A stretch of DNA of 64,000 nt from Lachnospiraceae bacterium. Its GTDB lineage: Bacteria; Bacillota; Clostridia; Lachnospirales; Lachnospiraceae. Location of the stretch: the NCBI GenBank assembly GCA_017443065.1, contig JAFSPF010000031.1, positions 18,670 through 82,669 of the forward strand. The letters are read 5' to 3'. The notes under the pieces are model-generated. The model made no database searches and had not been told where the DNA came from. It saw only the letters and a list, made by a program, of their open reading frames with translations. Made by a program: the position numbers and the translations under genes. Positions within the stretch are counted from its first letter, which is position 1; each line of letters begins with the position of its first letter. Positions 20,201-26,907 of the stretch are shown piece after piece.

Positions 20201-21440
20201 GCAGGATGCGGAGCTTGCAAATTATAAAGTGGTACCTTATGACATCTATTATGTGGATGCACAGGGGAACCGGATTGCGGATGCGGAGTTCGGGAGAATG
20301 GAAATCGGCTTATCCGTTCCGACCGCCATTCGCGGTAAATACGATTTACATGTGGTCGGAAACAAAAATGGCGTGCTGGAAAAGAATCTGTTATCACCGA
20401 CAACGCAGGCCAATCCGAATGTCTATGTGTTTGTGGCGGATCACTTCTCGGAGTACGCATTTGTGTATATGGATGAAGCGCCATCCCCGACGCCGTCGAC
20501 GTATACCGTCAGTGTCGGAACAGTCACTCCTGCGGGCGCGGGAACGACGTCAGGCGGTGGAACGTACAGTCCTAATACCACAGCGACGCTGAGCGCCAAC
20601 CCGTCACCCGGATACACCTTCCAGCGCTGGACGGATCCGCAGGGCAATGAGTTGTCCACCAACAACCCGTGGACCTTCAATGTAACGGGTGACCGTACGG
20701 TGAACGCGGTCTTTACTCCGTCGACAACACCCGGGGGCACCTTCAGCGTCACCGCCATTGCCAACCCGACCGCGGGCGGCACGGTGACCGGCGGCGGACA
20801 GAATCTTGCGGCGGGAACGAATGTCACCCTTACGGCAACACCGGCACAAGGATATACAGTGCAGAGCTGGATTGACAATGCGGTTGCAAATCCCTCGACC
20901 GCAACGACATACACGATCAATAACCTGGATAAGGATCACAGCGTGATCGTGGAGTTTGTTCAGTCGGGCAGTGGCGGCGGTGCGACGACAGGCCCCACGG
21001 TGACGGCGAATGCCACCACGGAAGGCGGTAGTGCCAGTGCGGTACCAAACGCAGACGGCTCCTGGACGCTGACGGCAAATCCTGCGACCGGATACACCTT
21101 CTCCGGCTGGCGCGATCCGAGCGGGAACATCGTCAGCACGGCGAATCCGTATACTTTTACGCCGACCGCAAATACGACGCTGACGGCGGTGTTTACACCG
21201 ACCTCGCAGGGGACAACACCGGGTACAAGCAATAACGTGACCGTGAATCAGGATACGCAGGGTTCCACCACCCCGTCCTCCGAGGGCAAGTCCAATTCCA
21301 CCGACATGCCCAAGACCGGTCTCTTTGACCAGTTCGGGACGTACAAGATGATTGCGATCATCCTGCTGGTGCTCTTCGGTGCGATTGAACTGCTCGGCAC
21401 AGTGAACACGAAGAAGCAGCGCGTGCCGGTGCAGAGCTGA
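17256..21440 (+). CDS. Large sortase-anchored surface protein with InlB-like repeats
   Basis: A 1394-aa protein. An Arg/Lys-rich n-region and hydrophobic segment (RKRIFGVTSLILAILVA) form a signal peptide cleaved near residue 50. A long Thr/Asp/Asn-rich region follows with beta-sandwich character. Residues about 480-640 and 1080-1310 hold divergent InlB B-type repeats (GYTFQRWTDPQGNEL, GYTFSGWRDPSGN, each ending in TAVFTP). The C-terminus is a sorting signal: DMPKTG (M1351), hydrophobic IIAIILLVLFGAIELL, then a basic tail. AAGGAGAGTAAGG precedes the ATG. The coupling to the sortase and the fit of the motif mark it as that enzyme's substrate. Function is likely adhesion or wall-surface structure; no enzymatic motif was seen. 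Confidence 0.85.
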   Translation: MATGAKMGNKRMRKPMSRKTKIRKRIFGVTSLILAILVASIPTHSLAMLIDATPGAEFEIRRNGYSTGETEHELFKIEESTVEGLVGVDSGGSAVKKCYILTSPTTVPKATLTGILPSEQYTQTKYYDISYYAGLESTGAGTASMQYKDDDEWGTVADLKLGISQFYFVIDKPDNCDMKFAQDYGAQPQLYRLQQSVDTNGTLDSTPTYTWLTGGAGSLSTTTTGTYDTWNNIEADYTIAQVAVAYRKQLNTLEDRAYEKPANGILMAASDSPKTYGDYTVKVTDVSTGDNTGALRAFIGASEGDDYHQFNLRLMNTQNVDSTPTLIETAADGAKFCVSVALPERMPMSPNYGTYKVYRRYYDGSDYKNEEITNFAIVETGTDGRAVQFEQQFLTANAVDQAKDVNGNLLYNETSGITTTGTTPLLAPNYDIGVVFYSNGSTPQPGNTYSVTGKPASGEETYGDVQIHNNNLNTNVTNGTTNVPNDGTGSVTATASGRTVSGTTYVFDHWTATGYTLTSAQTTTDSITLSNISADTTLTAYFRPQGSSANMQSFTVTMDPTTGGTANYMGLQVRQIGTSISLTAYPESHYDFANWTYQGTSGQEVTDTNATITLPVHANLSTVTAHFTEKNYTLDIKDNRFSIDPQTQSVALSGGKLTGNTTVYVDNNVSNAAAIQTAITDAGIDNNFAVPFRIYTTPDTTGTGAQFRISNLTLPVTFNVKKGDVKVYRLDGSVLRDNLNENTDDVNGLISFDVPETGDYVFVFNINAAKLTLSYVDDRGDKTATVPWGTHTGTLPDDRYYIVRDVDSDYQTDARDNFLPAQGIVLGADNGFVEYELSLQKNPTGGTLATAVTELESIKASIPINTTYSSEEISVWRVTRALNSEGVYEYTYTPVKSGVSVTMSGNTMAIVTLDMTKPDYNGNYLIFYNRTPSLTVVETTPTVRLDTPSDEISYAKPENPLPADRFLYIRSISNSQIETLVKQDAELANYKVVPYDIYYVDAQGNRIADAEFGRMEIGLSVPTAIRGKYDLHVVGNKNGVLEKNLLSPTTQANPNVYVFVADHFSEYAFVYMDEAPSPTPSTYTVSVGTVTPAGAGTTSGGGTYSPNTTATLSANPSPGYTFQRWTDPQGNELSTNNPWTFNVTGDRTVNAVFTPSTTPGGTFSVTAIANPTAGGTVTGGGQNLAAGTNVTLTATPAQGYTVQSWIDNAVANPSTATTYTINNLDKDHSVIVEFVQSGSGGGATTGPTVTANATTEGGSASAVPNADGSWTLTANPATGYTFSGWRDPSGNIVSTANPYTFTPTANTTLTAVFTPTSQGTTPGTSNNVTVNQDTQGSTTPSSEGKSNSTDMPKTGLFDQFGTYKMIAIILLVLFGAIELLGTVNTKKQRVPVQS

Positions 21441-21523
21441 AGTTTGAGAAGACATAGATCCGCCGGGAAAAAACTGCGGAAAGCGTGGGAACAGTATTGC
21501 AAAGAAGATAAAAAGGAGACAAC

Positions 21524-21718
21524 ATGGGCAGACAGGTAGTCGTAACACAGACAGAATCATGGTATATCGACAGAGAGTTTTATCCGGGGCATCCGTTCCA
21601 GAGAGACGAGGCGGAGACCGTTATCCAGACGATCTGGGAGCCGGTGGAGTTATATTTTGATGACGACGAGGATACGGATGACGTGCTGAATCAGTATATT
21701 TTGGAACGCCATGCATAA
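21524..21718 (+). CDS. Small acidic protein in the sortase cluster, unknown function
   Basis: A 64-aa open frame with a very good ribosome-binding site (AAAAGGAGACAAC before ATG). It is acidic, with a run DDDEDTDD at about 46-53 and no membrane segment, signal peptide or cysteine. The start MGRQVVVTQTESWYIDREF is aromatic-rich. It lies between the two surface-protein genes in the same direction, so it may be a small regulator or accessory of surface display. I do not recognise a family. Confidence 0.6.
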   Translation: MGRQVVVTQTESWYIDREFYPGHPFQRDEAETVIQTIWEPVELYFDDDEDTDDVLNQYILERHA

Positions 21719-21791
21719 GCGGGGTAAGCCGCAAATGTGTTCCAGACACCAAAATTGCCATTCACCAAAGCCCTCATAATATTATTCCCTA

Positions 21792-21825
21792 GGCGCAGCC
21801 GTGAGACCCCTCCGGCTGCGTCGCC
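21792..21825 (+). promoter_or_regulatory. GC-rich hairpin in the leader of the second surface-protein gene
   Basis: GGCGCAGCCG pairs with CGGCTGCGTCGCC (one bulge) around a TGAGACCCCTC loop, ending 12-18 nt before the possible starts GTG 21838 and ATG 21844. No T-run follows, so it is not a typical terminator, and no Shine-Dalgarno lies between it and the start. Confidence 0.4.
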
Positions 21826-21837
21826 CTAAAACAACAA

Positions 21838-24519
21838 GTGGCGATGAAGAAAACAAACCGGAAAACAGCAAAGCAGGCACGCAGGGTCAGGATCCGCAGA
21901 AGGATCTTTGGCCTTACGTCCGTTGCGCTTTCGGTGCTCATCGCCAACCTGCCGGTGACGACACATGCGGCACTCGTGACGTCACACGGTTCTTTTCACA
22001 TAGTGTATGCGGATGAGCAGACGGGACAGGGCGCCGGGCAGGCCGGACAGGCAGCGGAGGCGCAGACAAAGACCCGTCTGCAAATCGACACGCAGGGTTC
22101 CGATGCAAAGGAGATCGGCGGCGTAAAGACGGCGGGAGGCCAGTTGACCGACCGCTGCTATGTCGTCACCGCTCAGAAGCAGACGAGAGACGCGCGGACG
22201 GAACAGCTGCAGATGCAGGTGATGACCAACCTCGGCAATCTTTACCGGGTGCTGCGTGAGGATCTCCTGTATTACACCGCGTCAGATGACGTGAAGACGA
22301 TCCCCGTCGCGGGAGGCGCGAACGCCGCGCAGAATACGGCGGGCGCAAACACCACGGACGCCGGCACCTACGACACCGCTGCGGAATGGGGTGATGCAAA
22401 GCTTTTCCTCGGCTACGAGAACCTGCAGAACGTGTTTAACGACGGCATCCGCGGCGATCACTGGGGCAATGCCGCCTGGCAGGACATCTACGGCGAGAAC
22501 CCTCGCCTGTACGCTTATCTTGCGGACATCAAAACGGACAGCGAAACCGCCATCGATCCCGCGAAGGGACGGTGGGAGCTCGTCAAAACATCGGAGAGTA
22601 AAATTGACGCGCCGTCTTCGGCGACGAACGGAACCTATCAGAAATGGAAGCATATCCCTGTGGATTACAGGACGCTCTCCCTGGCCCTGGTGGCAAGACA
22701 GCAGATCGGCGTCAGGGACGAGCGTTCGGGCGAACGCAGGGTGACGGAAGGCATGCCTTATCTGATGGCGGCTTCAAGAACCCCGAACCTCCATGCGGGA
22801 ACAGACGGTGCCATCGCGGATTACATCCGCATCGCGGATCTGGAGCAGTTCGAGGGAACGGTGATCGAGGGCATGAAGCTCCTCAACAATCTGACCGTTC
22901 TTCCCGAAGACAACCTGACCGCCACCTTCAGCCTGCAGCTGATCAAGGTTGCGAAGGATGCGGAAGGCAAAGAAGTGAAGACGGAAGCGGGCGCGTCGGC
23001 CAAGGACGAGGTCTTCGCCGTTTCCGTGACGCTCCCCGCAAAGATGGCGCCGGGGAAGGGCAGCTTTGAGCTGTACCGCATGGGATATAACGACAGCAAT
23101 TACACCACGACAAAGGTGGAACAGTTCGAGATTGTCACGACAGGAGACGGCAACGCGGCCATCCAGTTTGAGCAGACCTTTGACGAAAAGGACCGCAACC
23201 CCATGGCAGGAGATCAGCTCTTTTATAACATGTGCGTCCGCTACATTCCCGGAAACCTGACAGAAACGGCAGGAAAGAAGCCGGAGGACGGTACCGTCGT
23301 GATCGACACGGAGGACGTGATCGACGGCGCACAGGATACCTCCTCGGAGCAGTCGGAGGACGGCTGGCTCTTCGTGCGCCGCATGACGAACGAGGCTTCG
23401 ATCGTGAATGCGGTACGTAACGACGTCCGTTACGGTGCGGGCTGGAAGGTCATTCCCTACGATATTTATTACATGGATGTCAACGACGCTTCGCAGGAGG
23501 CGCGCGCGGCGCATGAGATCAAAAACGTCGAGGACATGGTGATCTATCTCACCGTGCCCTTCGCGGCGCAGGGCAAGCGAGACCTGCATATGGTCTCGCT
23601 GAACAACGGCGTACTGGAGGTGGTGCGCGGCCGCGGGACGCAGAGTGATCTTGGCGACACGCAGTATGAGATGATCACGAATCACTTCTCGGAATATGCC
23701 TTCGTTTATCTGGACGAGCTGCCGCAGTACCGGCTGACGATCAATCTCAGTCCGAACAACGTGCAGGGGCTCACCTCCACGGGTGCGGGTCTGTATTACC
23801 AGGGACAGAGACCGCTCAACATCAGCGCCAATTCGACGGCGGGGGGATACCGCTTCGATCACTGGGAGGAAGCAGGCCAGGCCAACGTGACGGACAACCC
23901 TTATCCGAATCTGATCATGAACAGCAATCGCACACTGACGGCGGTCTTTGTGCAGACGAATACGAATAACAACAATAACAGCAATAACGCAGGCAACAGC
24001 GCGAACACGAACACGGGCGGTAACACCAATACGAATACCGGAAGCTCGGGGGACACCTCGGGAAATACGAATACCTCCGGAAACACCAATTCCTCCGGGA
24101 ATACGAATACCTCCGGGAACACGGATTCTTCCGGGAACACGAATACCTCCGGGACGACTTCCGGCACCACCTCCGGCAGCGGCGGCTCGGGTACGACCTC
24201 CGGGACAGGCGCATCCGACACGACCTCGGGCACCACATCGGGAACCACCTCCGGCACCGGCACCTCGGGCACGACGGACACCTCCGGCACGGGGGCTTCC
24301 GGCACGACCTCGGGCAGCGGTACCTCCGGAAACACTTCCGGCACAGGAACCACCTCCGGCACCGATACGAACAACCAGGGCAAAAACGCCTCCGATATGC
24401 CGCGCACCGGCATCTTTGATCAGGCGGCCCCGTACAAAAAGGCCGGCTCCATTCTTTTCGCCGCCTTCGGCGGGATTGAACTCCTGCTCTCTTTTAATAG
24501 AAGAAAGCGCCGCGGATAA
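21838..24519 (+). CDS. Sortase-anchored surface protein, paralogue of the previous large protein
   Basis: An 893-aa protein sharing layout with the 17256 gene: a basic signal peptide (RRRIFGLTSVALSVLIANL), a long folded region, the shared segment NHFSEYAFVYLDE (about residue 620), one InlB-like repeat (GYRFDHWEEAGQ), then an Asn/Thr/Ser/Gly linker (about 706-848) and a sorting signal DMPRTG with a hydrophobic tail and RRKRRG end. The linker should span the wall. The start is GTG 21838 or ATG 21844; neither has a clear ribosome-binding site, and a hairpin precedes them. Likely anchored by the sortase at 16081. It may pair with the larger paralogue in one structure. Its ligand is unknown. Confidence 0.83.
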   Translation: MAMKKTNRKTAKQARRVRIRRRIFGLTSVALSVLIANLPVTTHAALVTSHGSFHIVYADEQTGQGAGQAGQAAEAQTKTRLQIDTQGSDAKEIGGVKTAGGQLTDRCYVVTAQKQTRDARTEQLQMQVMTNLGNLYRVLREDLLYYTASDDVKTIPVAGGANAAQNTAGANTTDAGTYDTAAEWGDAKLFLGYENLQNVFNDGIRGDHWGNAAWQDIYGENPRLYAYLADIKTDSETAIDPAKGRWELVKTSESKIDAPSSATNGTYQKWKHIPVDYRTLSLALVARQQIGVRDERSGERRVTEGMPYLMAASRTPNLHAGTDGAIADYIRIADLEQFEGTVIEGMKLLNNLTVLPEDNLTATFSLQLIKVAKDAEGKEVKTEAGASAKDEVFAVSVTLPAKMAPGKGSFELYRMGYNDSNYTTTKVEQFEIVTTGDGNAAIQFEQTFDEKDRNPMAGDQLFYNMCVRYIPGNLTETAGKKPEDGTVVIDTEDVIDGAQDTSSEQSEDGWLFVRRMTNEASIVNAVRNDVRYGAGWKVIPYDIYYMDVNDASQEARAAHEIKNVEDMVIYLTVPFAAQGKRDLHMVSLNNGVLEVVRGRGTQSDLGDTQYEMITNHFSEYAFVYLDELPQYRLTINLSPNNVQGLTSTGAGLYYQGQRPLNISANSTAGGYRFDHWEEAGQANVTDNPYPNLIMNSNRTLTAVFVQTNTNNNNNSNNAGNSANTNTGGNTNTNTGSSGDTSGNTNTSGNTNSSGNTNTSGNTDSSGNTNTSGTTSGTTSGSGGSGTTSGTGASDTTSGTTSGTTSGTGTSGTTDTSGTGASGTTSGSGTSGNTSGTGTTSGTDTNNQGKNASDMPRTGIFDQAAPYKKAGSILFAAFGGIELLLSFNRRKRRG
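23951..24380 (+). repeat. Low-complexity tandem repeats coding for a Thr/Ser/Gly/Asn wall-spanning linker
   Basis: Units built on AATACGAATACCTCCGG and GGCACCACCTCCGG recur many times in frame. Such direct repeats can change number by slippage or recombination, altering linker length. Confidence 0.8.
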
Positions 24520-24555
24520 TTTCGTTCACACCTAAAAAGCGGTCTTTCGCAACAT

Positions 24556-24580
24556 GGGGCCTCAGGCCCCTTTATTTTTT
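24556..24580 (+). terminator. Rho-independent terminator after the sortase cluster
   Basis: A GGGGCCT/AGGCCCC stem is followed by TTTATTTTTT. Confidence 0.85.
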
Positions 24581-24598
24581 GGAAGAACCTTCCGATAT
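24572..24598 (+). promoter_or_regulatory. Possible sigma-D promoter (good -10, weak -35) before the DUF6033-like gene
   Basis: TCCGATAT (24591-24598) matches the -10 of the flagellin promoters here, but the -35 position reads TTAT rather than TAAA. A sigma-A alternative (TGACTT, 17 bp, TACTAT) lies near 24613-24641. Confidence 0.35.
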
Positions 24599-24717
24599 AG
24601 AAAACGGAGAGGTGACTTTCCGCATACATTTGTGTTACTATATACAAGGAGGTACGCACATGCCGCCGTCCCGGCGCGGGAACCGTGTGCGTCAGCAGTA
24701 CCAAGGAGGGTATTCTT

Positions 24718-25485
24718 ATGGCGATCAACGAAGTCAGCATGAACAACGTGGCGAATGCTTACGCTGCACAGCAGCCGAAGGCAACGCAGGATGCGGCGAA
24801 GACCGCAAAGGCAAACTACGGCGCAACACTCGGCAAGCCGCAGCTTTCCGAAGAGGGCGCAAAGTATTATGAGGAATTAAAGAAGAAATACAAGGACATG
24901 GACTTCGTGCTGGTCTCGAAGGACATGATCGACGTGGCAAAGAACAACGCGTCAAGCTACGGCAACAAGAACCGCATGGTCGTCCTGATCGATGAAGAAA
25001 AGATCGAGAAGATGGCGACGGATGATGCCTACCGCAAGCAGTACGAGGGACTGATCTCCACGGCGCAGTCCAAGATGCCGGTTTTACAGCAGATGATGTC
25101 CAACAATCCGAACGTCAAGACGATCGGCATGCAGGTGGGCAATGACGGCAGGGCCAGCTTCTTCGCGGTCATGGACAAGTCCGCAAAGGACATGCAGGCC
25201 AGGATCGAAGAGAAGCGCGCCGCGAAAAAGGAAGCCGCGAAGGCGGAGGCGAAGAAGGAGGCCAAGGCCAAACAGAAAGAGCGGATTGAGGAGGCCCGCT
25301 CGGAGCGGGCGGAGGACCGTAAAAAGCTCGAAGAGGGAGACGAGGAGGATTACGAAATCCTCATGGCGGATTCCATCGAGGAGCTGCTCTCCCGGATCGA
25401 GGACTGGAACTTCAATTTCCAGGCGAACAACGTGGAGACACCGGAGGAAAGCTTCATTGGACATAATGTCGATTTCAGGGCATAA
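24718..25485 (+). CDS. DUF6033-like protein at the edge of the flagellar region
   Basis: A 255-aa cytoplasmic protein. Residues 1-160 form a mixed alpha/beta part (FVLVSKDMIDVAKNNASSYG, then MVVLIDEEKIEKMATDDAYR); residues 165-215 are a highly charged Lys/Glu/Ala helix, probably coiled coil; the acidic C-terminus includes DSIEELLSRIEDWNFNF. I recall similar proteins, named DUF6033, beside motility genes in Lachnospiraceae, but no function is known to me. ATG 24718 follows AAGGAGGG at 8 nt. It has its own terminator and a possible sigma-D -10, which suggests it belongs to the motility regulon. Confidence 0.65.
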   Translation: MAINEVSMNNVANAYAAQQPKATQDAAKTAKANYGATLGKPQLSEEGAKYYEELKKKYKDMDFVLVSKDMIDVAKNNASSYGNKNRMVVLIDEEKIEKMATDDAYRKQYEGLISTAQSKMPVLQQMMSNNPNVKTIGMQVGNDGRASFFAVMDKSAKDMQARIEEKRAAKKEAAKAEAKKEAKAKQKERIEEARSERAEDRKKLEEGDEEDYEILMADSIEELLSRIEDWNFNFQANNVETPEESFIGHNVDFRA

Positions 25486-25514
25486 GCAGAAAGGTTGCGC
25501 AAAAGCGGATTCGG

Positions 25515-25548
25515 GCCGGCGGGAGCACTTTACCGCCGGCTCTTTTAT
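25515..25548 (+). terminator. Rho-independent terminator after the DUF6033-like gene
   Basis: A GCCGGCGG/CCGCCGGC stem is followed by TCTTTTATT. The remaining bases up to 25680 of this 308-bp intergenic stretch are AT-rich and show nothing else I can name. Confidence 0.8.
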
Positions 25549-25680
25549 TAACAATCATATATCAATAAACTTTTTAAAACGCGCCTGAAATATGAGTTAA
25601 TCGTCTGACAATTGCTGCGAATGGTCGAAAAACAGGCATTTTTCGGGTCAAAGTCTTTTTTCTTTTTTGCGGTTTTTGAC

Positions 25681-25707
25681 TAAAGGTTTGTCATAAAAAC
25701 CCGATAT
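25681..25707 (+). promoter_or_regulatory. Sigma-D (sigma-28) promoter of flgM
   Basis: TAAA (25681-25684), 15 bp and CCCGATAT (25700-25707), close to the consensus TAAA-N15-GCCGATAA. It lies 86 bp before flgM. Confidence 0.8.
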
Positions 25708-25793
25708 ATAGAGTGTAAAACAGGGGAGAAGTATCTTTTGTAGTAGTTGTAGTTTGTAACCATAGTGGGGTAGCAGGAAAGGAGCAGTTAACC

Positions 25794-26078
25794 ATGCGTA
25801 TCGAGGCCTACAATCAAGTTCAGCAGGTCTACAGTCCGAAGAGGACGGCGAAGCCGCAGGCAGCGAACAATGCTTATCAGGTCAGGGATAATGTCGAGAT
25901 CTCTTCCATCGGCAAAGACATCCTGACGGCAAAGAACGCTGTCAAGGCATCTCCGGATGTGCGCACCGATCTCGTGGAGCCGATCAAACAGAAGATCGCG
26001 AACGGCACCTACGACGTGGATCCGGGCGCGTTCGCGGACAAACTGTTGGAGAAGTGGAGCGCGGCGGCCGGTGCATAA
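25794..26078 (+). CDS. flgM: Anti-sigma-28 factor FlgM
   Basis: A 94-aa protein. The family core is clear: DNVEISSIGKDILTAKNAV, then the sigma-binding helix region VRTDLVEPIKQKIANGTYDV and PGAFADKLLEKW. FlgM holds sigma-D inactive until the hook-basal body is complete and FlgM is exported. It stands under a sigma-D promoter, giving negative feedback on its own synthesis. AAAGGAG precedes the ATG. flgN follows after 48 bp, the usual order in Firmicutes. Confidence 0.9.
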   Translation: MRIEAYNQVQQVYSPKRTAKPQAANNAYQVRDNVEISSIGKDILTAKNAVKASPDVRTDLVEPIKQKIANGTYDVDPGAFADKLLEKWSAAAGA

Positions 26079-26126
26079 GGTCTGACGTAATCCACAGCGC
26101 AATAAAAGCGCACAGGAGAATGTCCC

Positions 26127-26645
26127 ATGGCGAGTTTAATGGAAGATCTGATCGTGACATTGCGTCAGGAATGCGATCTGTACGAATCGCTGTTGGGCTT
26201 GTCGAGCAAAAAAACGTCAATCATCGTATCGGGCGACTTAAAAGAGTTATCGCAGATCACGGATGAGGAGCAGAGCACGGTTGCGCAGATCGCAAACCTT
26301 GACCGGAAGCGGCAGACCGCGATGAAAGACATCGCAAACGTGCTCAACATGGATGTTCAATCTTTAAGGCTGACCGACCTGGTCCAGATGCTGGATAAGC
26401 GGCCGGAGGAGCAGAGGCAGCTGGCGGAACAGCGCGACAGATTAAAGCTTGTCGCAGACAACGTCAAGCGCGTGAACGGCCAGAATCAGGAGCTGTTGCA
26501 GAGTTCCCTGGAGATGGTGCAGTTCGAAATGAACATCCTGCAATCGTCCGGAAGGGCGCCGGAGACGGCTAATTATACAAAGGCAGCTGGCACATCGGGT
26601 GATGTGATCGGTGCGAACAGGGGAGGATTCGACGCGAAGCAGTAA
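26127..26645 (+). CDS. flgN: Flagellar export chaperone FlgN
   Basis: A 172-aa helical protein of the FlgN family: MEDLIVTLRQECDLYESLLG at the start and a long coiled-coil middle ending QNQELLQSSLEMVQFEMNIL. FlgN binds the C-termini of hook-associated proteins FlgK and FlgL and delivers them to the export apparatus; both substrates are encoded next. The last 30 residues are Gly/Ala-rich and probably disordered. Confidence 0.87.
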   Translation: MASLMEDLIVTLRQECDLYESLLGLSSKKTSIIVSGDLKELSQITDEEQSTVAQIANLDRKRQTAMKDIANVLNMDVQSLRLTDLVQMLDKRPEEQRQLAEQRDRLKLVADNVKRVNGQNQELLQSSLEMVQFEMNILQSSGRAPETANYTKAAGTSGDVIGANRGGFDAKQ

Positions 26646-26680
26646 GGCGGCGGATCCGTTTGCGTTACAGGGACGAAAGC

Positions 26681-26720
26681 CATAAAGCCGACACTGCTTG
26701 CAGATGTCGGCTTTATGATT
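26681..26720 (+). terminator. Hairpin after flgN, possible weak terminator
   Basis: CATAAAGCCGACA pairs perfectly with TGTCGGCTTTATG (13 bp), followed by only ATTTT. It may terminate part of the transcripts or shield the flgMN message. Confidence 0.5.
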
Positions 26721-26730
26721 TTCGGACCGC

Positions 26731-26827
26731 CCATACATGAGGAAAACAGCCGTACGAAACGAAGTGAGTGCGGCGATTTCCGAATGTATGGAGGATTGCG
26801 GGAGTTGCTTTAGCAACGAAGCAATCC
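26731..26827. repeat. REP/MITE-like pair of imperfect palindromes
   Basis: The first structure runs 26731-26791 with ends CCATACAT/ATGTATGG and inner blocks GGAAA/TTTCC and GCCG/CGGC. The second runs 26793-26827 with GGATTGC/GCAATCC enclosing GTTGC-TTTA-GCAAC. It lies between flgN and flgK, with no transposase nearby. Confidence 0.5.
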
Positions 26828-26907
26828 GTGTTAACGCAAAAAAACTAAAGGAAATCACGTTTCCTGTCGATATACAGCATGTAAAACAGGGTATGGGAGA
26901 ATAAGCG

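Noticed and set aside
21719-21837. Possible riboswitch (for example c-di-GMP class) before the surface-protein gene
   Set aside because: Hairpins are present but none of the conserved core bases of the classes I know can be placed; kept only as an unnamed structure.
23951-24380. Regular repeats suggestive of CRISPR
   Set aside because: Repeats are degenerate, in coding frame and without unique spacers; they code for a Thr/Ser/Gly/Asn linker.
24660-24872. A 70-codon frame with a perfect AAGGAGG before its ATG, overlapping the start of the DUF6033-like gene
   Set aside because: Its product is Arg/Gln-rich without family character and lies almost wholly within the other gene. It could be a short upstream frame, but the second AAGGAGGG at 24703 serves the conserved protein.
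26737-26904. A 55-codon frame (MRKTAVRNEVSAAISE...) between flgN and flgK
   Set aside because: No ribosome-binding site, and its first half coincides with the nested palindromes, so it is more likely incidental to a repeat element.
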